In this document: in pieces, positions 52,901 through 63,716 of the stretch
Layout of the letters: each line of letters opens with the position of its first letter
Position numbering within the stretch: position 1 is the stretch's first letter
Source of the DNA: Phymatolithon calcareum
Lineage: Eukaryota; Rhodophyta; Florideophyceae; Hapalidiales
DNA length: 64,000 nucleotides
Assembly (NCBI GenBank): GCA_977006965.1
Contig: OZ345370.1
Coordinates: 1,860,001 to 1,924,000 of the forward strand
Reading direction: 5' to 3'
Position numbers and translations under genes: made by a program
Notes under the pieces: generated by a model
Told to the model about the DNA's origin: nothing
Database searches by the model: none
The model's input: the letters and a program-made list of their open reading frames with translations, nothing else

Positions 52901-54779
52901 AGTATCTTCGAAGCTTGACTCGAATGGGAACAGCATTAGCCTTGAGCCTGACGGTCATAGGTTTGACATTAGCCGGAGGATCAGAGCCCATTCTGGTTCG
53001 AAATATATCCTCATACTCGAAGAGCAGATCATGAAGGTCAGCATGGAGCTCTTCGGGAAGTCCACTAGCAACTGCTTCTTCGTATCTCTTCTTCAGTTCC
53101 TGGCGGGTTTGCTCAGGATCTTCATCACCGGTTACGGGTACATTGTCGGAACGAAAAGGGTCATCATCTAAGCCGTCTCCAAATAGAAAGGCGTTGCTGT
53201 GACCTGATTCCAATTGATTGTCATAGGCCATGTTGGGAACAGGACAGGGATTGCTGTCGAAGTCTTCCGCATCTTGAAATGGCTCGGATTCATCGGTCTG
53301 CCCGGTGGTGTTGAGAAGATGTAGCGATAAAGAAGAAGATTTGGTTCCAGAGAAAGCTCCAATATGAGAGAAGTCGGCGTCATGGAACGAGTCACGGACG
53401 AGGGAAAGATGTGAATCGAGATCAAACCCCATTGACTTGAGGACAGGTCGTGCAAGTAGAATTTCCGGCATGTGTTGTTCGAACACCAAGTACTCAACAT
53501 TTCGAAGTCGAAGAGGGCCGACAGGCAAAGACAGGGTGGTTGATATCCTTGCTTTTTTCTTGGCTTCATAACAAACTTCATTTTGTTCATCATTTCCAGC
53601 CAGAGCGAGGGAGACGAGGACTGGCTGAGAGAGTGGAAGAACTTGTACGAATATGCCTTGGTCCGCGCATTGCTGTAGATGTGACTCACTGATGGCACAG
53701 CTGTCGGCGCCAGTATCTCCGTTGACGATGACATCGACCTTGTCGGCGAGTTTGGCATGATACCTTCCATCCCGCGCTGGCACATTTTCAGGGCCATCGA
53801 ATAGAATAGCGTTTAGGTGGGCTATGTTCTTGTTCTTGTAGTACTCTTGCAGTAGTTCACGACGTTCCTCCAGGGAAGTAAGAGGACAATCTTTCAGAAG
53901 GTGTCTACCTTTGCACTTTCTGGTATTCAGACAAAGAGGTACGGAATCTGAAGACTTCTCGAGATGAGGCCGCGGTGCACGTTGATTTGAGCCGCGGTCA
54001 GGAGTTGGGGCCTTATTATTGTTCTTGTTGTTGTCCGAAAGGTTTCCGATATTTGTTTTTGGAGTAGATGGACCCTGTCTGTGGACAAGATTGTTGGAAT
54101 CCTTCCCCACTTTGGGGGTGCTCTTGATATCGGTGGCGGTTTTGATGGGTACAAATTTGTCGCACTCGACGGCTTGCTCCAACAAATATTTGTAGAACGG
54201 TATCCATTTTTTGCGAAGCTCATACTTTCCGAGTGAAAGGTCGGACTCAATCTTTAACCTCAGGGCTGTGGGTTTCAAGAGAGCGCAAATTTGAGAGATG
54301 GCGAGTTTGGGGCTCTTTTCAATTAAGGAATCCCATTTTTTGATTCTTAAAAACGTTTTGTACTCCATGAAAAGTGCCTTGATCCGCATTTCCGGGTCGG
54401 GTTCTTGAACGTTAATGCGAACGGATTGACTTACAGCGGCATTCAGGGCTTCAGCGGAAAGGCTGTCGAAAGAAACCTCGTCCTTTTCGTCCAGCCACTT
54501 CTTCAAATAGTCATCTGTGAGTTCATTGAGAGTGTTGACATTCTCGAATTCTCCAAGCTCAATCATGGAGAGTAGTAGATCCGGGTCCACAGATGCTTTG
54601 AGAGAAACGGGTTGAACAGTCGATCCTGAAGCTTGAGCATCTCTTAGACGAAGAAGGTAGCGCTCACGCTCCCGGAGAAAGAAATGTATATTCTTTCGAC
54701 CCAGACGACGAAGCTCAGGATGAGCAATTGGAGTAAAAATCGGCTGGCCTCCGGACGGTCCAACTGTGTTGACCATCAC
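49995..54779 (-). CDS. gag-pol of left chromovirus unit, two in-frame stops
   Basis: The ATG at 54779 opens a single frame of 1594 codons. Order: gag; a zinc knuckle of unusual spacing (CLNTRKCKGRHLLKDC, CX5CX3HX4C); protease (GDTGADS); reverse transcriptase (FTVDLRPVNSQT, FALIDLCHCYWQF, LQWLDDILFH with W before LDD); RNase H (LFTDASDQHW, STAEKEAFAIV, FTDHKNL); integrase HHCC (GHRGID...CNTCLHC) and DDE core (HFDFIY, SDRGTHF, NGTVETVCKE); then a C-terminal chromodomain (YEVRIKWRGFDYEDPT). TGA at 51167-51165 falls between the integrase zinc domain and core. TAG at 50108-50106 falls where the chromodomain normally has Trp (DxTWEP). The frame ends at 49995. Both stops block full-length product unless read through, so the copy is probably non-autonomous. 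Confidence 0.93.
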
Positions 54780-54849
54780 GAGTAGGAGCTGCAGGGTGCA
54801 GCAGGACTGTAGTATAACTTGGCAGTATACCTTAGACCTTAGTGTACAC

Positions 54850-55440
54850 TATTGGTCATGTGCGCCTTTGGTGTTGATAAAGGCGTGAAGATGATGAGGA
54901 TGGTGAAGAGAGCAGGAAGATGAATGATGATGGTGAATGTCTCTTGGCTCCCTTTAGTCAGGAGCCGACGTTTACTTGGCTTAAATAGAAAAGACAAGGC
55001 AAATGGAAACAGAAAGAAGTAGCTCAACATTCGGGGGACAGCGCAACGGTCTTGACAGAAGCTGAATTCCTTGGATGAATGAGAGAGCTTCGAGATGCAT
55101 CCAAATCACGGAGCGGAAGTTGAGGCTGCCGTGGATGCTAACAGGAAAGAAGACAAGTTGTATGACGACGAGAAAGCGTGTTCCGGGGAGCATCCCAACA
55201 AGCCCAACGTAGAGTGGATGCTGTGATGCGTAGGGCACACGTACAGGAAAGAAAGATGTAATGTCAGGACCGTGGATTGACAAGCAGTGATGGCTTGTCA
55301 AACAGTTACATGAAATCAAATGACGGAGAACATGAATGGATGCACTTAAAATTCAGGCGTAAACGGCAAAGATAACGAACGGTAGTGTGCGAGCAGCACA
55401 ATTCTTGATGTCCATACGTGAGGTATCGTATGTCGCAATA
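54850..55440 (-). repeat. LTR 2, shared between the two units
   Basis: 591 bp and, by comparison of its ORFs and sequence, identical to LTR 1 and LTR 3. It serves as the 3' LTR of the right unit and the 5' LTR of the left unit. No standard TGG-starting primer-binding site follows it; the next bases on minus are GTGTACACTAAGG. Confidence 0.93.
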
Positions 55441-55467
55441 GTCCTCTTTTTCGAAGAACTGCACTTG

Positions 55468-58400
55468 CTAGGATTCCAAAGTCTCTCGTGCGGCCTTGAC
55501 GAGCTCTTGATCACGATGGGAAGTGAGAAAGGCATCGAGCTTGTCCGGAATATCTTCGTGCATAACGGAGAGCGGTTCCTAAGTCGGATCTTCGTAGTCA
55601 AATCCGCGCCACTTGATGCGGACTTCGTAGCGCTCATTGTTCGAGTTGAATTTGAGGTCAAGCAATTTTTCAACAGTGTTTAGATGTGGAGTGTTGTGCT
55701 CGACAGAGTCCAGAAACTCTTCAGTGACGTTCAAGGAAGAATCGGCATAGTGCTTGAGTCGATTGGCATGAAAAGTGTGGAATTTTCCCGAGATGAGGTC
55801 TTCGCATTCATAAATGAGATCCGAAAGAGCACGAGTAACGCGTCGAGGGCCCATCCAGCGAACTTGCAATTTGTGCCCGGTCTTCTTTGTTTGCTTGGCA
55901 ACCATGACAAAGTCACCCACCTCGAAGTTAACTGGCTGAATGTGGGTACGGGCGTTGTGACGAGCGATGGCATCCTTACGGCGACGAGTTCGGCGAATGG
56001 AAATGTCCTTGTGCATGTATTGGAGGGCCGAATTCAGATTGTCGATTTTAGCAATTCGTTCAGCCTTGACGATGTCAATAGAGCTTGCTTGAGGTGCCCC
56101 AGGTGGCAAAATCGTACGAAGCGGATTGTCAGCGGCTTGTCCAGTGAAGGCAGTTATGGGTGCAATGTTGTCGAGACTCGGGCGCTTAGAGTGGTTGAGA
56201 ATACTCTGGACGAGCATTATGATGGTCGGCCACTCCCGTTCACGAAGACGAAATTCCGAAAGTAGCGCTCTGGTGGCTCGCAGCACTTCTTTGCATACTG
56301 TTTCGACCGTCCCGTTTGACTGGGGACAGTAGGCGGTGGTAAAGTGATGATGGGCATGCAGGGCCCGATTCAGATCCGCCATCACCTTGTTCTTGAAATG
56401 TGTTCCACGATCCGAGCACCACATAAGCGTTACGCCAAAAGTAGCAAACCAGCGTAGCAAAGTCGTAACCGTAGTTTCCGTGTCTGCGTGTGCACAGGGC
56501 TCCAGCCATATGTACGAGGTTGCATCATCCTTCAGTATGAGCACATATTCTTGGCCTGAATGGCTCGGCGCCATGTAGATGAAATCAAAGTGTAGAAGCT
56601 GGTTCGGCGTGTCGGAGTGGAGTGAGTGAGCCAAAGGTCAGGGGACCTTATGTGCACTGCTGGTTGCGATACAGTGCAGGCAAGTGTTGCAGAAAGCGGT
56701 GATGTCCGCTTTCATGCCGCTCCATACGAAGTGCTCCGAAATGTTGTGAAAGGTTGTGTCAATTCCACGATGGCCACTTCGTCCACAGTGGCCAATAATG
56801 CAAATTCGAAGTATCAACGCAGAGTCTTCGTACGGAATCCATATAGCACCTGCGTCATTTTTGAGAATACCCTGCTTCTTTGACACGTTTTCGGGAACTT
56901 TGGCGCTGTTCTCAACTGCAGAGTTTTGGCTTGCGGAGATTTCCTCAACGGATGGCCAGGTAAAATCGGGATCTAAGTCGGGCGCGACCGGAGCCACAAG
57001 GAGAGCTGAGAGTCGCCTTGATGTTGCCGATGGTTCCGGAGATCCCCAACGGGAGAGAAGATCAGCCCAGCAGTTGTCATCACCGGATATGTGAACAATT
57101 GTGTATCGAAAAGATGATAGTGCAATAGCCCAGCGCTCAATTTTGTTAGCCACATGCCTCGGTATGCTGGCGTGCGCAGACATCGGATTGAAAATAAAGA
57201 CAAGATTCTTGTGATCTGTGAATAGGGAAAATCCTTCTGGGCGCAATAGCATATAATCGAGCCGAGATACTGCCTCAACAATAGCAAAAGCCTCCTTTTC
57301 CGCTGTTGACCAGCGCGAGCTGGAACCTTTAAAAGATCCAGAAAGAAATGACAGCGGTTCGTGGCGCTGAGAGTCGAACGGCTGGTCGGCATCGGTGGGT
57401 GGAATTTGGGTCAGGACGCCAGCCCAGTGTTGATCGCTGGCATCTGTAAATAGGCAGAGGAGCTTGGTAGGATCTGGATGTGCGAGAGTTATCGAGTCGC
57501 GCAATGCATTCTTGACTTGTTCAAACACGTCTTCGTGCATTTTTGCCCAGCTTGTATCCGAAAGGTAGACCTTCGACGCCGACTGCTTAGTTCGTCTCTT
57601 GGATTGAGAAAAAACTTCTTCGAGGACAGAATGGAGCGGAGCGACGAGAGAGTTGTAGGATGGAATGACAGTGCGCATCCAATTTGCAGCGCAAAGGAAT
57701 TGTTGCAGCTGGTCTCCCGTAATAGGAGCTGGCATATTGATTAGAGCAGTAATTCTGCTTGGGTCCAAACGGACTCCATCCTTAGAGATAGACCGACCGC
57801 ACCACTTAACCGATGACAAGAAGAACTTGCACTTCGCTGCATGCAACTTGAACCCATTCTGGCGACAAATGTTTAGAAAGTCGCGAAGAGCGTTGATGAG
57901 ATCGCTCGCAGTATGGCAATGGAAGAGTATGTCGTCTAGCCACTGCAGTATGACATCTCGGATGCCAATGCACTTCTCTTGCACCGTACTTTGGACATAA
58001 GCTGTGGCATTTGTTTGCCCGTGAAGAACTCGTGTCGGGGTGAAGACGCCGTCGGGTGTTATGAAGCTTTGACATTCACGAGACTTCTCTTCGGTAGGAA
58101 ATTGCCAGTAGCAGTGGCACAAATCAATAAGGGCAAAACAGGTGTCCTGCGCCAGCTGTGCCATAGCCATCTCAAGGTTTGGCATTGGCCACGCAAAGGG
58201 AACAGTTTGGCTGTTGACTGGCCTGAGGTCGACAGTGAACCTGAACTTCTCTGGTCCATCCTTAGGGACGAGAAGTGGAGCGCAAGCCCAAGTGCTCTCA
58301 TTGTTGCGCTCAATCAGCCCTAAGCGAAGCAATTCATCCGTCTTTTTGCGCAAAAATTCGGCTTGTGGCGGGGAGTATCTTCGAAGCTTGACTCGAATGG

Positions 58401-60252
58401 GAACAGCATTAGCCTTGAGCCTGACGGTCATAGGTTTGACATTAGCCGGAGGATCAGAGCCCATTCTGGTTCGAAATATATCCTCATACTCGAAGAGCAG
58501 ATCATGAAGGTCAGCATGGAGCTCTTCGGGAAGTCCACTAGCAACTGCTTCTTCGTATCTCTTCTTCAGTTCCTGGCGGGTTTGCTCAGGATCTTCATCA
58601 CCGGTTACGGGTACATTGTCGGAACGAAAAGGGTCATCATCTAAGCCGTCTCCAAATAGAAAGGCGTTGCTGTGACCTGATTCCAATTGATTGTCATAGG
58701 CCATGTTGGGAACAGGACAGGGATTGCTGTCGAAGTCTTCCGCATCTTGAAATGGCTCGGATTCATCGGTCTGCCCGGTGGTGTTGAGAAGATGTAGCGA
58801 TAAAGAAGAAGATTTGGTTCCAGAGAAAGCTCCAATATGAGAGAAGTCGGCGTCATGGAACGAGTCACGGACGAGGGAAAGATGTGAATCGAGATCAAAC
58901 CCCATTGACTTGAGGACAGGTCGTGCAAGTAGAATTTCCGGCATGTGTTGTTCGAACACCAAGTACTCAACATTTCGAAGTCGAAGAGGGCCGACAGGCA
59001 AAGACAGGGTGGTTGATATCCTTGCTTTTTTCTTGGCTTCATAACAAACTTCATTTTGTTCATCATTTCCAGCCAGAGCGAGGGAGACGAGGACTGGCTG
59101 AGAGAGTGGAAGAACTTGTACGAATATGCCTTGGTCCGCGCATTGCTGTAGATGTGACTCACTGATGGCACAGCTGTCGGCGCCAGTATCTCCGTTGACG
59201 ATGACATCGACCTTGTCGGCGAGTTTGGCATGATACCTTCCATCCCGCGCTGGCACATTTTCAGGGCCATCGAATAGAATAGCGTTTAGGTGGGCTATGT
59301 TCTTGTTCTTGTAGTACTCTTGCAGTAGTTCACGACGTTCCTCCAGGGAAGTAAGAGGACAATCTTTCAGAAGGTGTCTACCTTTGCACTTTCTGGTATT
59401 CAGACAAAGAGGTACGGAATCTGAAGACTTCTCGAGATGAGGCCGCGGTGCACGTTGATTTGAGCCGCGGTCAGGAGTTGGGGCCTTATTATTGTTCTTG
59501 TTGTTGTCCGAAAGGTTTCCGATATTTGTTTTTGGAGTAGATGGACCCTGTCTGTGGACAAGATTGTTGGAATCCTTCCCCACTTTGGGGGTGCTCTTGA
59601 TATCGGTGGCGGTTTTGATGGGTACAAATTTGTCGCACTCGACGGCTTGCTCCAACAAATATTTGTAGAACGGTATCCATTTTTTGCGAAGCTCATACTT
59701 TCCGAGTGAAAGGTCGGACTCAATCTTTAACCTCAGGGCTGTGGGTTTCAAGAGAGCGCAAATTTGAGAGATGGCGAGTTTGGGGCTCTTTTCAATTAAG
59801 GAATCCCATTTTTTGATTCTTAAAAACGTTTTGTACTCCATGAAAAGTGCCTTGATCCGCATTTCCGGGTCGGGTTCTTGAACGTTAATGCGAACGGATT
59901 GACTTACAGCGGCATTCAGGGCTTCAGCGGAAAGGCTGTCGAAAGAAACCTCGTCCTTTTCGTCCAGCCACTTCTTCAAATAGTCATCTGTGAGTTCATT
60001 GAGAGTGTTGACATTCTCGAATTCTCCAAGCTCAATCATGGAGAGTAGTAGATCCGGGTCCACAGATGCTTTGAGAGAAACGGGTTGAACAGTCGATCCT
60101 GAAGCTTGAGCATCTCTTAGACGAAGAAGGTAGCGCTCACGCTCCCGGAGAAAGAAATGTATATTCTTTCGACCCAGACGACGAAGCTCAGGATGAGCAA
60201 TTGGAGTAAAAATCGGCTGGCCTCCGGACGGTCCAACTGTGTTGACCATCAC
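55468..60252 (-). CDS. gag-pol of right chromovirus unit, same two in-frame stops
   Basis: Identical in translation to the left unit, shifted by 5473 bp. The same TGA (56640-56638) and TAG (55581-55579) are present, so both stops predate the duplication. Domain order as for the left unit. Identity of both units and of all LTRs means the tandem arose very recently, by LTR-LTR recombination or as an assembly duplication. Confidence 0.93.
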
Positions 60253-60322
60253 GAGTAGGAGCTGCAGGGTGCAGCAGGACTGTAGTATAACTTGGCAGTA
60301 TACCTTAGACCTTAGTGTACAC

Positions 60323-60913
60323 TATTGGTCATGTGCGCCTTTGGTGTTGATAAAGGCGTGAAGATGATGAGGATGGTGAAGAGAGCAGGAAGATGAATGA
60401 TGATGGTGAATGTCTCTTGGCTCCCTTTAGTCAGGAGCCGACGTTTACTTGGCTTAAATAGAAAAGACAAGGCAAATGGAAACAGAAAGAAGTAGCTCAA
60501 CATTCGGGGGACAGCGCAACGGTCTTGACAGAAGCTGAATTCCTTGGATGAATGAGAGAGCTTCGAGATGCATCCAAATCACGGAGCGGAAGTTGAGGCT
60601 GCCGTGGATGCTAACAGGAAAGAAGACAAGTTGTATGACGACGAGAAAGCGTGTTCCGGGGAGCATCCCAACAAGCCCAACGTAGAGTGGATGCTGTGAT
60701 GCGTAGGGCACACGTACAGGAAAGAAAGATGTAATGTCAGGACCGTGGATTGACAAGCAGTGATGGCTTGTCAAACAGTTACATGAAATCAAATGACGGA
60801 GAACATGAATGGATGCACTTAAAATTCAGGCGTAAACGGCAAAGATAACGAACGGTAGTGTGCGAGCAGCACAATTCTTGATGTCCATACGTGAGGTATC
60901 GTATGTCGCAATA
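60323..60913 (-). repeat. LTR 3
   Basis: 591 bp; the 5' LTR of the right unit. It is followed directly by the GTCCT duplication and the continuation of the SF3B3 frame. Confidence 0.93.
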
Positions 60914-60918
60914 GTCCT

Positions 60919-61627
60919 TGTCGGATGCGGCAGGACATTAAGATTGTACCAAGTCGGAAAGAAAAAGTTGCTGCGGAAGGGAGAACAGAGGAATGCTGTA
61001 CGCAACAAAATCGCAGCACTTTGCGTCGTGGGCGGCGACAGGGTTTTTGTCGGGGACGTACAAGAATCAATCACTGTGTACAAGTACAGCGCCGGGACAG
61101 ACGGGGTTGCGGGAAGGTTTCAAATCTTGGCACGCGATACTGTGCCGCGGTGGACGACCTGTCTGTGCAGTGTGGACTACAACACGGTATGTATGGGGGA
61201 CAAGTTTGGAAACATCATTGTGCTGAGGGTCCCCGAGGACGCTCAACAAGGCGCTGAGCCGGGTGGTGGGGGTGCCCTACTGAATGTAGAAGCATGCATG
61301 CATGTTGGAGCGGCAGTGACTCAAATGGTAATGGCAGGGACGGTTGTGAGATATGCAACGGTGCACGGGGCATTAGGAGCGCTCGTTGCGCTTTCGTCGC
61401 AGTCTGACGCGAAATTGACGAAGGAAGTGGAGCGGGCTGTGCGGAAAGATGTATCACTTGTGGGATACGATCATACGGCGTTTCGGTCCGCTGTTTATCC
61501 TGTGAAGAACATTTTGACGGTGACCTTTGTGAGTCCTTCCTCGCTAAGGGGGGCGAGAGACAGGCAGAGATTGGTAGTGCTGTGGGTCGCGAACCGGCCG
61601 ATGTTATTCGCGCGCTACTGGATTTGA
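60919..61627 (+). pseudogene. SF3B3/RSE1-like fragment, right of retrotransposon
   Basis: It continues the frame broken at 49376 with CGRTLRLYQVGKKKLLRK, then VFVGDVQESITVYKY, DTVPRWTTC, MGDKFGNIIVLRVP, SLVGYDHTAFRSAVYPVKN and a TGA at 61625-61627. These match the C-terminal beta-propeller of SF3B3 in order. The last ~40 residues differ from the usual C-terminus (no KKLEDIRTRY-like end). Apart from the insertion there is no damage here, but the 5' truncation makes a functional product unlikely. SF3B3 is normally essential, so an intact copy should exist elsewhere. Confidence 0.88.
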
Positions 61628-61639
61628 GATGGATGGCTG

Positions 61640-61900
61640 AATCACAGTGAGGAGTGTGTTGCAACTAAGAATAAAACACTTAGGGTTCTCGAATCGGGCG
61701 AAACATTCAAAGTCGCAAACAAAAGCGTATGGCGAGTTACGTATGTCACTTATCTTGGAGCTGGCTGAAAGAATGTTACAACGCCTACTAGAGAAGGCAA
61801 CTATAACCGGTTACAAATTGTACGCGCTTGGAGTCTTCAAGAGAAGCCTGAGCAGTGTATTACCGTTAGGGCCTTGAGAAACAAGATCTTCAAGACCCTA
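61640..61900 (+). mobile_element. LINE RT fragment
   Basis: Plus-strand LQRLLEKATITGYKLYALGVFKRSLSS matches QRLKKARTAVYELRLLGVFKKGLSI of the LINE at 9.9-11.1 kb. It is short and isolated. Confidence 0.65.
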
Positions 61901-62692
61901 ACAGTAATAAAGCCAAGTCGAGAAACATAGTGAAATTAAAACGCGTTCAACAGAAGAAATAGAGCATGTCGCCAAGGATACTGAACAAGCGTTCTTTTAC
62001 CGAATATTTCGGGAATTTGATCTCGACATCTGCGAACAAAGCACAATTCATGCTGAGCAAAAAACCCAAGCATACGATTAGAGCTACTCGAATGAGTTTT
62101 CCTGTAGAACAATGAGAAATCTCTGAGACTAAAAAAGAATAATACACTTTACAAGAGTGTTCTTCTTTGCCAAGGAAAAACTTCTTTTTCGCGCTCTCTT
62201 TTTGTGCGCAGCAAATTCTGAAATCTTCACAACGACCATCGCGAGTATAATTGAAGAGCAACTTATTGATGACTCGAAATATTGAACAGTATCTTAATTT
62301 GAAGAACATGTTTGTATCTAGGTGTTGGAGTACAGACACTGTTCGCAACTTCGGGATTTCTTCCATTGCCTAGTTTGTTTGGGGCCTTTCGGGGATAAGG
62401 GAATGGAGTTCTCATTATTGAACAACACTTCGCATCAGAGCCGGGGGTTGCAGGTGTTCATAGATCCCAGCACCTTTATTCATTCCTAAACTTATTGCAC
62501 GTTAATTGTGGCCTAAAAAGGTGCTCATCTCAAAAAATGCATCACCAAGGGCTTTGCGGAGGACGCCGATGAGTCTACTATCACGTGGCACACGTATGAG
62601 TTTCTTTTAAGACCTTGCAAGGGCTGGAAAGGGGGAGCTCCCGAGTATGTGCCACATAGCTTGAGTATTGCAGTCTTGCCGATACAAAAGCA
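61901..62692. other. no gene recognised
   Basis: AT-rich. The minus frame 61947-62366 has a hydrophobic stretch but no convincing family. Confidence 0.4.
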
Positions 62693-62885
62693 TTGTCAAC
62701 CGGCTGAGGGGGTAGACATGCCGATGATCGGCTTCCTCTTGCAACTGATTGCTTCTATGTCATCCCTAGGGATGACATAGAATATTGATTGCTCTATGTC
62801 ATCCCTACTAGGGATGACATAGCAGCTTTAATAGGACACTCGTACGAAATCCTTATTTTCCACTTGTTTCTCAGCCGGTTGACAA
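62693..62885. repeat. nested foldback element
   Basis: Outer arms 62693-62708 and 62870-62885 are perfect 16-bp complements. Inside are two near-copies of one palindrome: CTATGTCATCCCTAGGGATGACATAG (62755-62780) is perfect over 26 bp. The other (62794-62822) has the same arms with three extra central bases. Confidence 0.85.
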
Positions 62886-62889
62886 GCGT

Positions 62890-63010
62890 GTTGTGCACCG
62901 TACTCTCGGGATGACAATCGCCCTCAGGCCATGATATTCGGACCTCGGCTGCGCCTCGGTTGAATATCATGCCCTCGGGCTCATGTCATCCCTCGCAGCC
63001 GGTGCACAAC
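62890..63010. repeat. 121-bp hairpin element
   Basis: Outer arms GTTGTGCACCG (62890-62900) and CGGTGCACAAC (63000-63010) are exact complements. Inner sequence GGGATGACA...CATGATATTC pairs imperfectly with GAATATCATG...TGTCATCCC. Confidence 0.8.
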
Positions 63011-63716
63011 CCCCACTTGTGCATCATCGATTGAGGAGTACTTCAATGATCCTCACCGCGTCCCCGTTTTTGGATACGTTCGCTGAAGCCGATCAGTGCT
63101 TGCCCGTACTGAGGAATCGATCATTTTAGGAGGAATCTGTCACAGGAGGAGATCCACTCGGATCGCGATACATAGGATGCTCATAGTAGGTGATCTGTCG
63201 GGCCGTAAGGGAATCGTGTCTCTCGTGTATCTATGCGCTGTTTTTTCGCTTCGCTAGAAGTATATAAGATAAGAGTAAAGGAAGGTGGCCCCGGGGGCTG
63301 TGCCTTTTGTCTACAGTATTGAATCATTGGCCCATTATCGTCTACCGCATGCGACCGTGGAATACGCATGATTAAAGCGCGCGTTTGGTGACAGCGTACT
63401 GTCCGGTACAGTATGTACTCTTGAGGTGGCGGCGATGGATCAACCATTTAATGATTCAGGAGACACCGCATGTTCCTGGGGGCTACGGGAAATGACTTTT
63501 ATTGGTTTGATTTTATTCCAGAAGTGGACTTTTTTTAATTCATAATCATCCTTTTCTGCAACTGTAAACAAAGACTCCGACCCGCGCATTCTGAGCGGAG
63601 CCTAATTTTTGAAGTTAATTTTGGGACTACTAGCGTCAGGAAGACTCAAAAATCGTCGGACCAATAAAACACCAGCATAATAACTGTATCATAGCCCTCC
63701 GTGGTGCGACGGTGCC
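63011..63716. other. no gene recognised; upstream region of the right-edge frame
   Basis: Short frames only. It may contain the promoter of the gene starting at 63717. Confidence 0.4.

Larger units (their letters stand above)
49377..60913 (-). mobile_element. tandem Ty3/gypsy chromovirus: LTR-internal-LTR-internal-LTR
   Basis: Three 591-bp LTRs (49377-49967, 54850-55440, 60323-60913) alternate with two 4882-bp internal regions. The repeat period is exactly 5473 bp and the copies look identical. LTRs start TATTG and end CAATA. The whole is flanked by the 5-bp duplication GTCCT (49372-49376 and 60914-60918). Coding is on the minus strand, opposite to the host gene. Confidence 0.95.
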
